Assembly: GCA_016081115.2 (NCBI GenBank)
Contig: JABTTQ020002186.1
Location: forward strand, 277,094-341,093
Origin: Rehmannia glutinosa
Taxonomy: Eukaryota; Streptophyta; Magnoliopsida; Lamiales; Orobanchaceae
DNA length: 64,000 bases
Direction: 5' to 3'
Position 1 is the first letter of the stretch; each line of letters begins with the position of its first letter. Below, piece by piece: positions 10,758-22,400 of this stretch. A program made the translations under genes and the position numbers. The notes below the pieces were generated by a model. It worked only from the letters and a program-made list of their open reading frames with translations. It did not search any database and was not told the origin of the DNA.

Positions 10758-12097
10758 TGTTTTGCAGGTTTTTTGAGTATTATTTTTGTGTGTTTTTATT
10801 TTATTTTGTGTGTGATTATGCATATTTACGTAGTTTTAAGTATTGGTTATAGTGTCGAGTGTTACGTAGGGAGTTTTTTGTTATTTTATAGGTTATGATG
10901 AAAAGAGGCTCGAAAACGGATGAAAAATGGAGAAATTGGGCACAAAGACAAACATCGGCCGGTAGCAGGGGCGCGAGCGCGCAAGATACCGCGCAGCGCG
11001 GCAGCAGGCGTGCGGGCGCGCAAGGAAGACATCATGGGTGCGCGAGGAAGGTTGGCTGCAGTGGTGCGCGGGCGCTCGCTAGACCGCGCGGGCGTGCGCG
11101 GTGTCATGCTGAACACGAAAATTCTGATTTTTTTCCGATTTTTGGCTCTTCCACCTTGTTTAGGACTCTAGGCTTATAAATAGGATATGGGGAGCCCATA
11201 TTTTCAACAAACCTTCATTCATAGCACTTCTAGACTTTAGTTTTTGGTATTTTTCTCTTGTTTTTCATCATTGGGATTGCTTGGGTTCTTCCCTTTGAAG
11301 TTATTTTGCTTCTTAATGAAATAGTAAGATTTATTCATCTCTTTTGTCTGATTTCAATTGTTGGGTGATTATTATTGTTACATGATTATGTTTATGATTG
11401 TTTTCTTTCCTTTAATTGAGATTATGATCCCATCCCCAAGCATGAACTAATTTCCTTGTTCTAGGATTATGATGATTTGATTCAAACAAACAAGCATTAG
11501 TATTGATTAATTGATTTGCTTTCCTGAATGAATTGCTTTATTTGATAATTAATTGTCTGATCAACTTTTGATTGTTTTGGGGGAATAAATGAGATCGATC
11601 GAAGATATTATTTCTGGACTAAATTTATTCAGGGGGTTAGATATGAATCAAAGATGTATTATCTAACTCTAGGTTTAATGAAAATAGCAAATTATGTTGG
11701 GATAGCCCTAATATGTGAATACGAGAGTTATCAGATCTAGACCTAGTCTTTACATATTTGTTATATTTGTTAACCGCATGATCAATTAATTGATATTCTG
11801 CTTGCAAGTTTGATGAGATGAATCCATAATCCTAGACTTTCTTCCATATCTTTTTCTCCAAGTTTATTCGTGCTTAGTTTTAATTCAACTTTTTAATTGT
11901 TTTCTTTTAGTTTATTTAAAACCAACAAATTTGGGTAGAGTGTTTAGGATTTATTTTCTGTTTATTATGATACATAATAATTATTTGACGGCTAAGTCTT
12001 CCTTGAGAGATGACTTGCGGTTAACTTGCTACCCTACAATTGATCTCGTTCTCTTGCGAGGATTGTTAGACTTTTATAGGTGTTTAGCGGTCGAACA
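10758..12097 (+). mobile_element. 5' LTR of Athila-like element A
   Basis: Matches 40,752-42,089 along its length. It contains a CpG-rich island at about 10,965-11,105 and, about 70 bp further on, a TATA-like box TATAAATAG at 11,175-11,183. By analogy with other LTRs, U3 ends soon after this box. The CpG island is the most divergent part between the two LTR copies. Confidence 0.93.
11175..11183 (+). promoter_or_regulatory. TATA box of element A 5' LTR
   Basis: TATAAATAG in the middle of the LTR; the identical motif is at 41,167-41,175 in the 3' LTR. A CpG-rich block lies directly upstream in both. Confidence 0.65.
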
Positions 12098-12100
12098 AAA

Positions 12101-12120
12101 TTTTGGCGCTGTTGCCAGGG
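12101..12120 (+). promoter_or_regulatory. Primer-binding site (tRNA-Asp type) of element A
   Basis: TTTTGGCGCTGTTGCCAGGG lies 3 bp after the 5' LTR end. It differs by two transitions from the intact site TGGCGCCGTTGCCGGGGA at 31,605 in element B, which is the Athila/Tat-type site complementary to tRNA-Asp. Confidence 0.8.
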
Positions 12121-12244
12121 AAGGCTTTAGACGTAATAATTATTGTGTCTATTTGTTCCGTGTTTTTAGTTTAGGACTTCTTGTTTTGTTTGCTTTTTGA
12201 TTTTTACCTGATTCCACCGGTACGTTTGATTTGTTTTTCTAAGT

Positions 12245-13820
12245 TTGTTTATGCAAGGTCGTAGGAATCTCAATTTGGAGCTTACACCTTTCGTAGACGA
12301 CATTCACCGCGTTTCGAGACGTATAAGGAACGAGGGGGACGATTCTTCGGTTAGTAGTGAGGATTATCAGGACCACGTTCCAAAGGATGAACAAACAGAC
12401 GAGCCAGCAATGAGTGATAATCAAAACAGAAACAACGCGGAGGCATGCCAGCCTTCGATGCGTGAGTTCGCGCGCCCAGTCATCGGAACCGCGCCCTCTT
12501 GCATCACTCTGGGACAAGCAGCACGGAACTATGAGCTAAAACATATACACTTCAATCAGTTACCGTCTTTTTATGGAATGCCCAATGAAGATCCTCTCAA
12601 CTTCATTCGGGAATTTTATTCTGTCATTCAAACTTTTCCTCTGCAGGATTTGAATGAGGATCAGCTAACGATGCGCTACTTCCCATGTACTCTAAAAGAT
12701 CGAGCAAAAACATGGCTTATGTCTCTACCTCCCAACTCTCTTACTACTTGGGAGGCGGAGTACAATAAGTTCATATGCAGGTACTACTCTCATCAGAAAA
12801 CTTCGGATCTACGAGGTAAGATAGCTACCTTTTGTCAAATGGAAGGTGAACCTTTTCATGAGGCCTGGGATCGCTTCAAAGATTTACAGACTAAATGCCC
12901 ACATCATCACTACCCATTGGAATTGTTAAACCAATTTTTCTATGATGGATTATCACATAACTTTCAATATATGGTTGACAATGCTGCTGGGGGTGATATG
13001 GGTGTCCACACAACCCAGGAAATTAATGATATTCTAGAGAGGATGAGTGATAACTCCCAACAAAAAAGTGCCTGAGGCAAATGGGCTACCGCGAATGAAG
13101 TAGCACCAAGTTACGATGTGACAAAACAATTGGCTGAGTTGACTAAACAAGTTCAATTGTTGGCTACACGGGGGCATCCATCTAACGCCCCTCCCTCTGC
13201 CGAGTTATGCGGAATTTGTGGTGAATTTGGTCATGGGGCTAATGTTTGTAATATGGTGGTTGATCAACAGGTTGAGGACATTAACGCTATCCAGGGTTTT
13301 CAGCAAAGGCCTCGTAATGATCCGTACGCTCACTTACAACCCAGGTTGGCGGAATCATCCAAACTTCAGTTGGGGAAATTCACAAAATCCATCTCAAATC
13401 CATCTGAGGCCACCTCCCCAAGGTCATTCATTAAATCAAACTCGGGCTCCATCGATTGAGAAAAGTTTGAGTTCGTTCATTCATGTTAGTAAGAAAACTC
13501 AAGAGGCCAACATTCAGCGGTTTGAGTCTGTGGAAGCTTCATTCAAACGTCTTGAAACCCAAGTTGGTCAATTAGCCATCCAAGTGGGTGAAATTGCTCA
13601 ACATGTGGTAAATAAAGGAAAGCTACCTAGCCAACCAGAACAAGCCCAAGCCGTCACCGTGTTACGAAGTGGTAAGGTTATTGATAACAAAGTTGAAATT
13701 CCATTTTCTACTACTTTTACTAACCCTATAGGTGACGAGGAGATTGATAAGGCGTCAAATTCAAGGGACATGCAAAAGGAAGAAGAGGGGAGTAAGGGAT
13801 CTGTTTTGCAAAAAACCAAC
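12245..13820 (+). pseudogene. Athila-type gag of element A (broken)
   Basis: Gag packages the element RNA into particles. The first 276 codons (12,245-13,075) carry the plant gypsy gag core: NEDPLNFIREF, MRYFPCTLKDRAKTWL, the paired CQMEGEPFHEAWDRFKDL and LLNQFFYDGL. An in-frame TGA at 13,073-13,075 interrupts it. The same frame then continues to a CCHC zinc knuckle CGICGEFGHGANVC (13,208-13,249). A frameshift near 13,320-13,345 moves the reading to another frame (NPGWRNHPNFSW, typical of Athila gag), followed by a predicted coiled-coil stretch with LETQVGQLAIQVGEIAQHV at about 13,550-13,610. One stop and one frameshift make it a pseudogene. Confidence 0.88.
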
Positions 13821-13837
13821 AATCCTTACAAACCTCT

Positions 13838-14400
13838 AATTCCTTTTCCAAGTTGCCTTCGGAACGAAAAACATGATACACAGTTCTTGGATTTCTATAA
13901 CATGTTATCTAAGGTTAATGTTAATTTACCTCTGCTAGATGTTATAAGAAATGTGCCAGCTTATGTCAAATTTTTCAAAGAACTCGCATCTAACAAAAAG
14001 AAGTTTGGCGACAATGAGAAGGTAATAGTTTCCGAAGTGGCAAGTGTGATTCTTCAGTACCAATTGCCCCCTAAACAACGAGATCCAGGTAGTTTTGTTA
14101 TGAAAATTGCAATGGGAAATGGTAAGGAAACTTTCGGGATGATCGATTTGGGGGCCAGGATCAATCTAAAGCCTTATTCTATTTTTAAACTACTTAATTT
14201 AGGGGAACTGAAGCCCACTAGAATGTGTCTTCAACTTGCTGATAGGTCCATTCGGTACCCTAAAGGTATTGTTGAAGATATTTTGGTAAAAGTGGGTGGT
14301 CTCATTGTCCCCTATTTGATTTTGTTGTATTAGAAGTAGGGAAGTACAAAATCAAGATAATGAGCACACACTTCTATTAGGCCTCCCATTTATGGCCACC
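13838..14400 (+). pseudogene. Aspartic protease region of element A (broken)
   Basis: Continues the second gag frame. It has the Athila pre-protease block (FLDFYNMLSKVNVNLPLLDVI, KFFKELASNKKK) and the protease core with the catalytic triplet D-L-G at 14,145-14,153 (usual form DLG in this lineage), followed by LADRSIRYPKGIVEDILVKV. A frameshift near 14,310 ends the frame at 14,333, although matching sequence continues in the next frame. The protease normally cleaves the gag-pol polyprotein. It is non-functional as it stands. Confidence 0.85.
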
Positions 14401-14616
14401 ACACACACACTTATTGATGTTAAAAATGGGCGCATGACTATGACTGTTCTCGGTGAAACTGTGACTTTCTCTATTTCTGATACTAAAGCTAGCCCCTCGC
14501 ATGCATCACTTGAAAATTGCTCTTTCGTTGATTTAATTGATGGGGCAGTCAAAACACCTTTTGCATGATTATAGTCTTGAACTTTATTTCTTGAGCAGGA
14601 TGATATTTTTGACGTC

Positions 14617-17088
14617 ATGGAAGACGTATGGGCAAACCTAAAACGAGGGGAGGTGATGGAAATATTCGCATTAGAAGATATGGATAGTAAACCCCAACAA
14701 AAACTGGAATTGAAAGAACTCCCTAAACATTTAAAATATGTATGTTTAGAAGCAGGTGAGCAGAAACCGGTGATTATTTCTGCTGTACTTTCTGAAGAAG
14801 AAGAGGGAGAATTGTTGGTGGTGCTTAGAAAATTTAAAAATGCAATTGGATGGGGGTTGAGTGATATCAAAGGGATTAGCCCTGCTACATGCATGCATAG
14901 AATTATTCTAGAAGAAGGGGCTAAGCCTAGTAGAGAAGCTCAAAGAAGATTGAACCCCGTTATGATGGAAGTAGTGAAAAAAGAGGTACTAAAACTCCTA
15001 GCTGAAGGGGTGATATACCCGATTACGGATAGTGAATGGGTGAGTCTGGTGCATGTTGTACCAAAGAAGAGTGGGATAACAGTTGTAGAGAACGAAAAAG
15101 GTGAAATTGTTCCCACTAGGACCACAACTAGATGGAGGATGTGCATAGATTATAGGAAGTTAAATGCTGCTACTAAAAAAGATCATTTCCCCCTTCCCTT
15201 TATTGATCAAATGCTTGACAAACTCGCAGGACATAGTTTCTATTGTTTTTTGGATGGTTTGTCAGGTTATTATCAAGTGGCCATCGAACCGGAGGATCAA
15301 GCAAAAACTAATTTCACATGCCCGGTTGGGACTTTTGCATTTCGACGAATGCCGTTTGGACTTTGCAATGCGCCAACAACTTTCCAAAGGTGCATGTTTT
15401 CAATTTTCTCTGACATGGTTGAGGACTTCATTGAGGTATTTATGGATGATTTTTTTGTATTTGGATCCTCTTATTCTGATTGTCTTAATAAATTGGCTAA
15501 AGTTCTTGAACGATGCATTGAATGCAATTTAACTTTAAGTTGGGAAAAAAGCCATTTTATGGTGACAAGCGGAATTGTTTTAGGCCATGTGATTTCAAAA
15601 AGAGGGATCGAGGTTGATAAAGCTAAAATTGATGTTATTGAAAAATTACCTCCTCCCATTAATGTTAAGGGCATTAGGAGTTTTCTTGGGCATGCTGGAT
15701 TTTATAGAAGGTTTATTAAGGATTTTTCAAAAATTAGCCAACCTCTTTGTAAATTGCTTGCTCAAGATGCCCCATTTGATTTTGATGAAAAATATTTGAA
15801 TGCTTTTAACACATTATAAGAGAAATTGATAAGTGCTCCTGTTGTTGTTGCTCCTGATTCGTCATTACCTTTTGAAATTATGTGTGATGCGTCTAATCAT
15901 GCTGTAGGGGCACTCTTAGGACAAAGAATTGATAAATTGCTCCATGTGATTTACTATGCTAGTTTGACTCTTAATGATGCACAAGTAAATTACACTACCA
16001 CTGAAAAAGAACTATTAGCTGTTGTTTTCTCCTTGGATAAATTCAGATCTTACATTGTTGGGTCTAAGGTAATTATTCATAGTGATCACGCAACCCTGCG
16101 ATACTTGTTGAGTAAGCCACAAGCTAAACTTAGGTTAATTCAGTGGATTTTGATGTTGCAAGAATTTAATGTTGAAATAAAAGATAGAAAAGGGTGCGAG
16201 AATGTAGTAGCAGATCACTTGTCTCGTCTCACTCTTACTGATGATACTCTTGCTTCTCATAAAAATGAGCATATAATTGATTCTTTCCCCCATGAGCAAT
16301 TATTTGATTCAATTCCTTGGTATGCCTACATTGTGAATTATCTTGCATGTGGAATTGTGAGAACTAACCTTTCATTTCAGGAAAAGAAAAGATTTTTATC
16401 TACTTATAGGTTCTACTTTTGGGATGACCCATACCTGTTTAGAATCTGCAAGGATGAAATTATCCGAAGATGCATTCCTGAAGACGAACAGAATGATGTT
16501 TTGGCATTTTGTCATGAAATGCACTGTGGTGGGCACTTTGGAGGCCGTAAAACAGCCTTTAAGGTTTTACAATCAGGACTTTATTGGCCAACATTGTTCA
16601 AAGACGCACATAATTTTGGGCTGACATGTGATAGATGCCAAAGAACTGGAAATATCAGTAGGAGGAATGAAATGCCTCTGAATAGTAACTTGGTAGTTGA
16701 AATATTTGATGTGTGGGGTATTGATTTCATGGGCCCCTTCCCTAAGTCTTTTGGTCATGAATATATACTTGTTGCGTTGTTGACTACGTGTCCCGGTGGG
16801 TTGAGGCAATCCCCACGAGGACATGCGATGCTAACACTGTCATCAAGTTTGTGCAGGAAAATATTTTATGCAGGTTTGGATTCCCAAGAGCTATCATTAG
16901 CGATGGGAGAAAACATTTTTGCAACAAATTGTTCAAAAAACTGATGAAGAAAAATGGTATCACACATAAGGTAGCTACACCTTATCATCCTCAAACTTTC
17001 GGGCAAGTAGAAACCACCAACAAACAAATAAAAGGGATTCTGGAGAAGACAGTAAACCCTATAAGGAAAGACTGGGCTACCAAGCTAT
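14617..17088 (+). pseudogene. RT, RNase H and first part of integrase of element A (broken)
   Basis: Reverse transcriptase spans 14,617-15,816. It shows WRMCIDYRKLNAAT, FLDGLSGYYQ, RMPFGLCNAPTTFQ and the catalytic box FMDD at 15,439-15,450 (YxDD with F in place of Y). A TAA at 15,817-15,819 interrupts it, and the same frame resumes with RNase H (CDASNHAVGALL, TEKELLAVVF, HSDHATLRYL, ADHLSRL). Integrase follows with its HHCC finger (CHEMHCGGHFGG ... CDRCQRTG, about 16,508-16,645) and the first core Asp in WGIDFMGPF. A frameshift near 16,775 displaces the rest (second Asp in ISDGRKHF, Glu in QVETTNKQI) into another frame. The gene is cut at 17,088 by element B and resumes at 37,373. Confidence 0.93.
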
Positions 17089-17663
17089 TGTTCACTTGGT
17101 TTTATACCATTGATTTGGGCTTCCGACACTAGAGTTTTGTGTTGTTTTTGAGTATTTTGAGTCATTTTTGTTATATCTCATAGGTTAGGCATTAATTCCC
17201 ATTATTTCGAATCATTTGAGTGGTCAATCCATGTTGAGAGCCAATTATATTGAGTTTATAGTCATAGTAATGAATCGTGTATCAAAATAAGTACGAACGA
17301 GCAAACAACGAGAGATTGATTTGAAGAAAAGTACAAATGCGTCTGGAATTTCTAGCACTGGCAGAGTTTCGTATTTTGGCCATATCTCTCTCTACAAAAT
17401 TGATATTGAGCTGATTCAAGTGGATATGGAAAGCTAAGAGATAGGCTACAACTTTGATGAAGGACTCAAAACCAAATTCGGACATTTGGGTGGCCGCAAA
17501 GACACAAAAAAGCACTGCAGCATGAGGGAGGCGAAAATCTGGGCAGTGAAGAAATTCGAGTTGGCGCTACAGCGCCCTCTCCTTGGCGCCGCAGTGCCTA
17601 GGAGCAACGAAATGGTGCTGCAGCGCCCCGTTTCTGGCACCACAGCGCCGGGTGGAAAATTTC
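17089..17663 (+). mobile_element. 5' LTR of element B, part 1
   Basis: Aligns with 35,827-36,355. It contains four degraded copies of GGCGCCGCAGCGCC (about 17,563, 17,586, 17,612 and 17,636) with CG-to-TG/CA changes. It is broken after ATTTC by the SIRE-like copia element and resumes at 30,586. Confidence 0.92.
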
Positions 17664-19213
17664 TTTAGGTCCCAAGGGGTGTGAGTAAGGTTTAGAAGGG
17701 GGGATTGAATAAACCTTACCAACTTTTCGATTTTAATCCTTTTTAAAATAATACAGAGTTAAATACACAACTAAGTCCTTGAGGGACAGCTAAGTTAGTT
17801 AACCAAATAGAGTTAGCCACTCAACATACTCGATTGAGTTGTTGATAGAATAACTCGAGTTGTTTAGTCTAAACCTTAACTTGCATTTGTGATGAGATTT
17901 TATTGGAAGACTTAACACCCTTGAATTTGGTTTAAGTTTGTTTTAACACTTGGTTTTAGCACTTTGTTAATTATCGGTTGGAATGCAAATTATCAATGAG
18001 ATATAAAGTAATATGCGAGAAATAAAATGATGAAATGTAAATGACACAATAAATTTTATAGAGGTTCGAAGATGGGGTAATTATTCTAATCCTCTCTTCT
18101 CCAACTCTGGAGGAATCCACTAAGTATTGATCGAGTGTACAAATTGGTTATCGGTCCGGATGCAAGTCTTGATCACACGGTGACTTGATCCTTTGGGACT
18201 CGATCGGAGATGCCTTGGTCACACAACTAGCTTCTCGTCCGACTCGGCTTCTTCATGTTTGCGCTTTGCTACTTCAGCTCACTTGCTCAAGCTTCTTGGA
18301 TTTGATCACGAAGCCCTCCAATAACTTGAGACTGGTTTGACCTTAAACCTTTCTACAATCCTCCTTGGAAAGTAGACCCCTTTTGATTCTTCAAAAGTTT
18401 CCTCTTCAACAGTTTGAAGTTGTCTTTCCTTCACAGCTTGGTGTTGTATTGATTTCCTTCGAAATTTAGGCTTGAGGATTTGCTTGAATAACTTGAGAAT
18501 AATTTTTGTAGGTTACAGTTCGAATGTTAGCTTGAATGTTCGTGGTTCAGGTAACCTTCTCTCAAAGTGATTCCTCAGCCTTTTATAGTGAACTTTCAAA
18601 AATCTGCCCGTTGAAGAGATAGGCTGATTTTCAAAAGTCACTTGTGTTCGTTGGCTTGTCTTGTTGCAGTCCTTGATGTTGACATTACCTCATATTAAAT
18701 GAACATTCAGCTTTTCAGAGTCTGACACAAGGTGCAGTGCTTCCCATTGGTTTATTCCTGACTGAGCACTTTAAGACATGGTAGCATGGAAGTATTACTT
18801 GTTTAGGTAATATTCTTGACTTCTGTGCAACGGATTCTTTTCAGTTGTCTTGACTTGACTGCCTTTTTCCCAGGTGACTTGAGTCTGCTCCCAATCATTG
18901 GATGACTCATCTGTCACTTCAACTTGACTTGGCTTCATGAGTTGACTTGACTGACACTTCACACAGCTGTATCCAGCTGATACTCCTTCAGACGAGTTCT
19001 TGACTTCTCCTTCTTGCCATACTCAGCTGCTTTCCAGCGGAGTCTTCATTTTAGCGTTCAGTTGACTTCTTGCATATCCAGGCATAGCTGACTTGACTTA
19101 GCTCGTACAACCCTATCTATTACAATGCAAATTACAAGGAAAATGGGATGCCAACTTTCTAGCCTAAGTTTTACATGGCATTCATCAAAATCTAATAAAC
19201 AAATTTCCCAACA
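17664..19213 (-). mobile_element. 3' LTR of SIRE-like element
   Basis: In element sense it starts TGTTGGGAAATTTG at 19,213 and ends at 17,664, where the final dinucleotide CA has become AA (plus strand TTTAGG against TGTAGG at 29,013). It pairs with 29,013-30,580 with a few percent substitutions and numerous small indels. Confidence 0.92.
18579..18590 (-). promoter_or_regulatory. TATA box in SIRE-like LTR
   Basis: CACTATAAAAGG on the minus strand; the same box is at 29,931-29,942 in the other LTR. Confidence 0.55.
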
Positions 19214-19230
19214 ATTTCCCCCTTTTTGAT
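19214..19230 (-). promoter_or_regulatory. Polypurine tract of SIRE-like element
   Basis: AAAAAGGGGGAAAT on the minus strand directly before the 3' LTR start; the usual plus-strand primer of this lineage. Confidence 0.85.
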
Positions 19231-19433
19231 GATGCCAAAACTTAAAACATACATTCAAATTGTAAATAGCAAAGATACATACAGACAATGTAGAAACAGA
19301 GAATGTATGCGTAGAATTCGATCTTTTTATTGATCATAACATTCTTGTCCTTTACACAGCTATTTACAAAGTGTATCAAAGCAAACATCGCATTTTATAT
19401 CTACGCAAAAATATAGAAATTCTAGATTCTTAT

Positions 19434-22400
19434 TCAATGTACAGAAGACTTACATACATATGCATTTACAACAGAAGGGGTGGACAACAACACTTCATCG
19501 CCTTCGCTACCTCCTTCTTTCCTCTTCAGCTCTGTCGTCTTCTGATCTCTTTCTCTTCTTTTCTTCTTCAGCTGCTTTCTTTTTCTCATAAGCTCTTCTG
19601 ACAGCGTCATCTTTTCTTTTCCTTTCTTGTCTCTCTTCCCACAGCTGAGTTTGTCTTCTATTTTCTTCTTCAATTCTCTTTACATATTCAACATTGTTCC
19701 TGGCCACTTACATGTTGGCTACTTCGTCATACCCAGCCCAATAGATCCCTCCTTTCTTCCATGGATCTATGTATTCGATGATTTTGGGTAGAGGTCTAGG
19801 TCTGAAACCTCTTCCTCCACTGCTTCTTCCTCTTCCTCTGGGTGTGTATTGTACTGGGGCCTTCTTCTTCCCAGCTGAGTGACCAGCAGAGTGACTTCTA
19901 GGAGTCTGTTGTCTGTCAGCTTCTTCACACAGCTTGAGCTTTTTTTCCTAATACAAGTCCCAGGCTTGGGCCATGGTCATGTTCTCGAAGTATTCCTCGG
20001 ATGCAAGTGTCTTGAATTCATCAACAGATCTAGGCTCGGTTCCGACGTCTAAAATGGCATCTGTGTCTCTTCCTGTCATAATGCCTCCATACTGTTTCAG
20101 TATGTCCATCGCACGGGCATTTATTTTTCTTTCAATCTCCATCATCTCTGCTTCTACTATTTTCCTCTTCTCAGACATGGGCACAACAGAGTGTTGGAGC
20201 GGCAGAGTCACTGGGAGTTTGCTGATTATGTCAGCTGTGACAAGTCTTTGTTGAGGGGTTTTAGCAACCATTAGAGTCATGTCTTTCGAACCTTCACCCT
20301 CAACTGATTTTCCCTTTACTTTCTTCTGCTCTTCAGCTATCTTCTCCTTCACAGCTGCGTCCTTCTCAGCTGCGGACCCTTTCAACGTTTTTAGGTATTC
20401 TTCTTCCCCCTTTTTGGCATCATCAAAGGAGAGAGGAACCCCTGGGAATATACGAGCAAGCATGAAATCTAGGCGGCTGATAGCTGAGTTCTGCTGCTCG
20501 AAATTCTGAGCGAGTGGCTTTTGACTCAGCTGTCACCAACTCCATTTCAGCCATAAGAAGGCTAAATTTGCATTCATGTTTTCCTCCATGCGCAGAAGTT
20601 CTTTGCGATGAAATTCTCGCAGCAGTTCCATTTCCGTGGTATGAGAGGCATGCATCCTATCAATATTTTCTTGCATCCTCTTCTTCATATCAGCATTATC
20701 AGCGCTCTAGATTAGCATCTTATTGTATAATGCTTTGAAGTATCGAACCTGTTCCACACGCATTGTCTGCTGCTGTTGCCACCATTCCCTGATTCTGACT
20801 ATGATTCCACGCAGACCGGCCGTAAGATTAGCATCTCTTTTATCCAGCCGCATATCCAATGAGGCCTGGTGCCTTTCAATCTTTTCTATCTCTGCAAAAA
20901 TTGCCTTGAAGACTTCTCGAACCTCAACTGTTTCCTCCGTCTCAGCTGGCGGCCAAGCAGCATCAAAATCAAAGTTTGCTGGGACGATGGTATTTGTGGG
21001 AATGACTGGATCAGGTTTATGGAAACGTCTTTGATCTCAAGCTGATTCTTCATCAAGATCAGGCAGCTCTAGTGAGAAAGGCAACGTTTATTCAAACGAT
21101 TCATCACGGACATAGGGAATATGTTCAACAGTGACTTGTGGCCGTGATGTGCCCGGTTGAGTCGAATCTGCTACAGTGTTGGGAGCCTACGCTTGATTGA
21201 TCGTGATTCACCGGTGGGGTCTTTTGTGGTATGGACCCAGCTGGCTGAGCCTCAACTATCTCAATAGCTTCGTTGGTCTCAGCTAGTTTTTCCATTTGAG
21301 TTATCTGTTCCTCGGCCGTATCAGTAGCGTCATCGGAAGATGATGAGATTTCAAGCGGTGGCTCATCATCGAAAGTGAATGTTTGACGAGTAGCCTTGAG
21401 ATCGACTTACTCGTGCTTGGGGAGAACATCCTCGGTGAGTCTTTTGGATTCGCAGTGGGGGATGACTCGGCCTTCATCTTCACCCGGATCCCGGAAAGGT
21501 TACATCGGGTGTTGGCATCCACAAGAGCCTCAACTCCGTGGATTGCACTTTCATTGCCCAGTGTTAACTCCCGGGCGAGATCCATCCGTCGTGCCTCGAT
21601 TGCATCGGCGGTGTCCTCGACTGCATGAGAGCGGTTGGCACTTCAAGAGACAGTCTCAATCGTCCGAGCTTCGGTGACAACTTGATGTGTTTCTATTTCT
21701 TGTTCCTTCTCCACTTCGCCTCCGAGATTCATGGTGGAGTTGTCTGCAGCAACCTCCGACCTAGCTACAGTGGAGGAAGTTTCCCCTTCAGCTGGCACAC
21801 CAGCTGAGTGACTTGGATTGGGGTCACTTTTCTCCAAACTCCCGACTGTTTCCTGTGAGTGTTCAGCCGTTGGGGCAGGTGGTAAGACACCTTCAGTAGA
21901 GGTTGGCTCGACTTGGGTTCCCAAGTTCCCAGTTTCATCGCCAAGTCCCCTAGATCCATCCTCTGAGTGAGCTGGGGAAGTGGTTGCAGCAATAACAATG
22001 GCAATCTATTGTACCACCCCCAATGGATTGATCTCCAGCTGAGTTTTGGAAGACTCTCCTGGTCCTTCCGTCAGCTGTTGCTCATGCATTATCCTGGGTT
22101 CCCGCATGGCTTGCTGCATTTCAAATTTTTCTGTATCAGTAGCAGGGTACAGGTCCTCATCACTTTCTGAGAGTATGTCAAGATGAGGATGAGTATGATC
22201 AGTGGTTCCAGTGAGAGGACAAACGCTGGCTTTCTCACGAGCTTCAACTTCCTCTGCCAATCTCTCATTCTCCTTATCTTTGAAGATCTGCAAGATATCT
22301 ATGCAATTCTCTTCATCCAGTACTTGGACCATTGTGGTCAAACCGAGGAAATTCATCAGTTCTTCCTCTTCTTCAATAAATTCAGGTCTTTGGAACTGTT

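Noticed and set aside
12101..12120. tRNA gene-like sequence
   Set aside because: It is only the primer-binding site; no cloverleaf or internal promoter boxes follow. The same applies at 31,605 and 28,993.
19948..20463. Independent host gene encoding a charged 171-residue protein
   Set aside because: It lies inside the SIRE-like element between pol and the 3' LTR, in the same strand and context as the rest of the third ORF.
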